Shown here: one piece after another, positions 62,794-64,000 of the stretch
Layout: every line of letters begins with the position of its first letter
How positions within the stretch are numbered: the stretch's first letter is position 1
From: Bacteroidales bacterium
Lineage (GTDB): Bacteria; Bacteroidota; Bacteroidia; Bacteroidales; GCA-2748055
DNA: 64,000 nt
NCBI GenBank assembly: GCA_020636775.1
Contig: JACJXF010000011.1
Coordinates: 10,189 to 74,188, forward strand
Direction: 5' to 3'
Position numbers and translations under genes: made by a program
The notes under the pieces: model-generated
Told to the model about the DNA's origin: nothing
Databases searched by the model: none
Seen by the model: the letters and a program-made list of their open reading frames with translations, nothing else

Positions 62794-64000
62794 TCAATCG
62801 AAATAAACGGGTAATTCAACGATAAATACACTCCCTTTGTTCAATTCTGTCTCATAATAAATTTTACCTCCTGCATTATTCACTATACTCTGAACAATAG
62901 CAAGTCCCATCCCCATTCCGGCTGATTTGGTCGTGAAGTTCGGTTGAAATAGCTTATCCCGGATATCCTCGGGAATCCCTTTCCCATGATCTCTGAAGCG
63001 AATGATGGCTGTATTTTTTTTTCGTTCCAGACTTACATTCAACACTCCTTCCTTATTATCCAGCATTGCCTGTATTCCGTTTTTTATCAGATTCATGAAA
63101 ACTCTGGCTATCTGCTCCTTGTCGGCAAGAATATTGACTTTCTCAATACCGTTAAAGTCTATTTCAATTTTTAGATTCTGAGTGTTTTCAAAAAGTCTGC
63201 AACTGTCTTTCAGTTTCTGCACCAGATCGAATATCTCATTTTTCGCTACCGGCATTTTAGCAAAGCTCGAAAATTCAGTTGCAATAGCCGAAAGTCCGTC
63301 AATTTCCTCTATCAGCATTTTACTCAACCTGTCGAATTGCTCCTCCCAGTTCTCTTTTTTGTCGTGTATGGATCTTTGTAAATGCTGAATACTCAAGCGC
63401 ATCGGAGTAAGGGGGTTTTTAATTTCATGGGCAATCTGCTTGGCCATTTCTCTCCATGCCGATTCTCTCTCCGATTTCGCCAGGAGTTCTGCACTTAAGG
63501 CCAGCTGATCCACCATTTTATTGTACTCACTTACCAGACTTCCGATCTCATCACGGGCTGAATAATTTATCTTTTCATTTTTTGAATCAAGACTGATTCT
63601 TGCGAAACTTTCCTGCAATAATCTGAGTGGATGAGTGAGTTTATTGGAGAGGAAAACCGCAATGGTAAAGCTTAACAGTGACATCAATACAAGTATATTG
63701 ATGATGGCAACTACCAGGTTGGTGATCTCACTGGTAAGCTCGTCCTGCCTGGTAAAATACGGCAGATTGAGATATGCCAGGAGTTTGTTTTCAGAGTTCA
63801 CGAAGGGCACATAGGCGGATAGATATTCAAGTCCTCCAATATTCTCCTTGTGAATGTACTCAGAGCGACTGTTAATGATCATTTCAAGATAGGCTTCCGA
63901 GTTCATCCTTGCCGCAACCAGATTATTCTGAATGATTTCGGGACGTGAAGTACCCAGCAATAAGCCGTTTGCATCGTACATATTTATATCGGTATAAAAC
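62794..64000 (-). CDS. Sensor histidine kinase, 5' end beyond the window
   Basis: The frame is open to base 64000, so the start lies outside. The visible 402 residues include the end of an extracytoplasmic domain (YDANGLLLGTSRP), a membrane helix (about 85-110 from the first internal Met), a HAMP domain, the phosphoacceptor His in AHEIKNPLTPM, and the ATPase domain with RDHGKGIPEDI and GMGLAIVQSIV. All kinase motifs are intact. It is co-transcribed with the AI-2E family gene. Its partner regulator is not in the window. Confidence 0.93.
   Translation of the reverse strand, partial: FYTDINMYDANGLLLGTSRPEIIQNNLVAARMNSEAYLEMIINSRSEYIHKENIGGLEYLSAYVPFVNSENKLLAYLNLPYFTRQDELTSEITNLVVAIINILVLMSLLSFTIAVFLSNKLTHPLRLLQESFARISLDSKNEKINYSARDEIGSLVSEYNKMVDQLALSAELLAKSERESAWREMAKQIAHEIKNPLTPMRLSIQHLQRSIHDKKENWEEQFDRLSKMLIEEIDGLSAIATEFSSFAKMPVAKNEIFDLVQKLKDSCRLFENTQNLKIEIDFNGIEKVNILADKEQIARVFMNLIKNGIQAMLDNKEGVLNVSLERKKNTAIIRFRDHGKGIPEDIRDKLFQPNFTTKSAGMGMGLAIVQSIVNNAGGKIYYETELNKGSVFIVELPVYFD

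Overview
The window looks like chromosomal DNA from a member of the Bacteroidota, probably class Bacteroidia. Four things point this way. Many start sites are preceded by the Bacteroidota -7 box TAnnTTTG, often only a few bases from the ATG, and there is little Shine-Dalgarno signal. Type IX secretion features are present (a PorP/SprF protein, a gliding-type C-terminal sorting domain, and a Por-type tail on a phosphoesterase). There are many SC-type lipoprotein signals. Families typical of the phylum occur, such as DUF5686, fused SecDF, PD40-OmpA proteins and SpoIIE phosphatases with regulator propellers. I see no insertion sequence, integrase, phage gene or CRISPR array. Two tRNA genes (Gly-GCC, Leu-TAA) lie near 26 kb.

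Layout. 0-7.3 kb: a possible gene end at the left edge, a lipoprotein, a cytochrome P460-like lipoprotein, a DUF5686 outer-membrane protein, an unknown secreted protein, an MFS transporter and an archaemetzincin. 7.5-15.4 kb (minus strand): a compact six-gene redox and regulatory cluster. In transcription order it holds a periplasmic-binding-protein/GcvH-like fusion, a Tat-exported four-cluster ferredoxin, an NrfD/HybB membrane protein, a second membrane-anchored GcvH-like protein, a histidine kinase with CXXCH and CX4CH motifs in its sensor domain, and an NtrC-type sigma-54 activator. A sigma-54-like promoter lies ahead of the first gene. 15.9-22.4 kb (plus strand): an M16 peptidase, an O-methyltransferase, a MerR-B12 regulator, a large TPR/PD40/OmpA/SPOR envelope protein and an ECF sigma factor. 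22.6-25.7 kb: an SRPBCC protein, NhaD and a phosphoesterase with a sorting tail. 26-50 kb is mostly housekeeping: mutS, a saccharopine dehydrogenase-like gene, a tatA-lolD-TIGR02757-trmN operon, secDF, a retropepsin-like protein, mdh, a MORN/YwqK-like lipoprotein, a transglutaminase-like/TPR protein, an adaptor/permease/TolC export operon, glmM, and rluB-era-der. 50-64 kb: a lipoprotein, a giant propeller-SpoIIE sensor, a secreted unknown, a PKD/PD40 protein, PorP/SprF, a 1430-residue gliding-type surface protein, an AI-2E family permease and the 3' part of a histidine kinase.

The best candidate for an under-described system is the 7.5-15.4 kb cluster. It resembles a respiratory membrane module (HybA/HybB or NrfC/NrfD type) but has no catalytic subunit. 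Instead it has two paralogous GcvH-like proteins. Both have Gly at the aligned lipoyl-lysine position with a Lys one residue later, and both share a distinctive C-terminal tail. One carries a periplasmic substrate-binding domain with an EF-hand-like loop. Membrane topology suggests a periplasmic binding domain and ferredoxin facing cytoplasmic H-like domains, with expression controlled by the heme-type kinase and sigma-54 activator. The functional reading is inference. The domains, gene order and residue substitutions are visible in the sequence.
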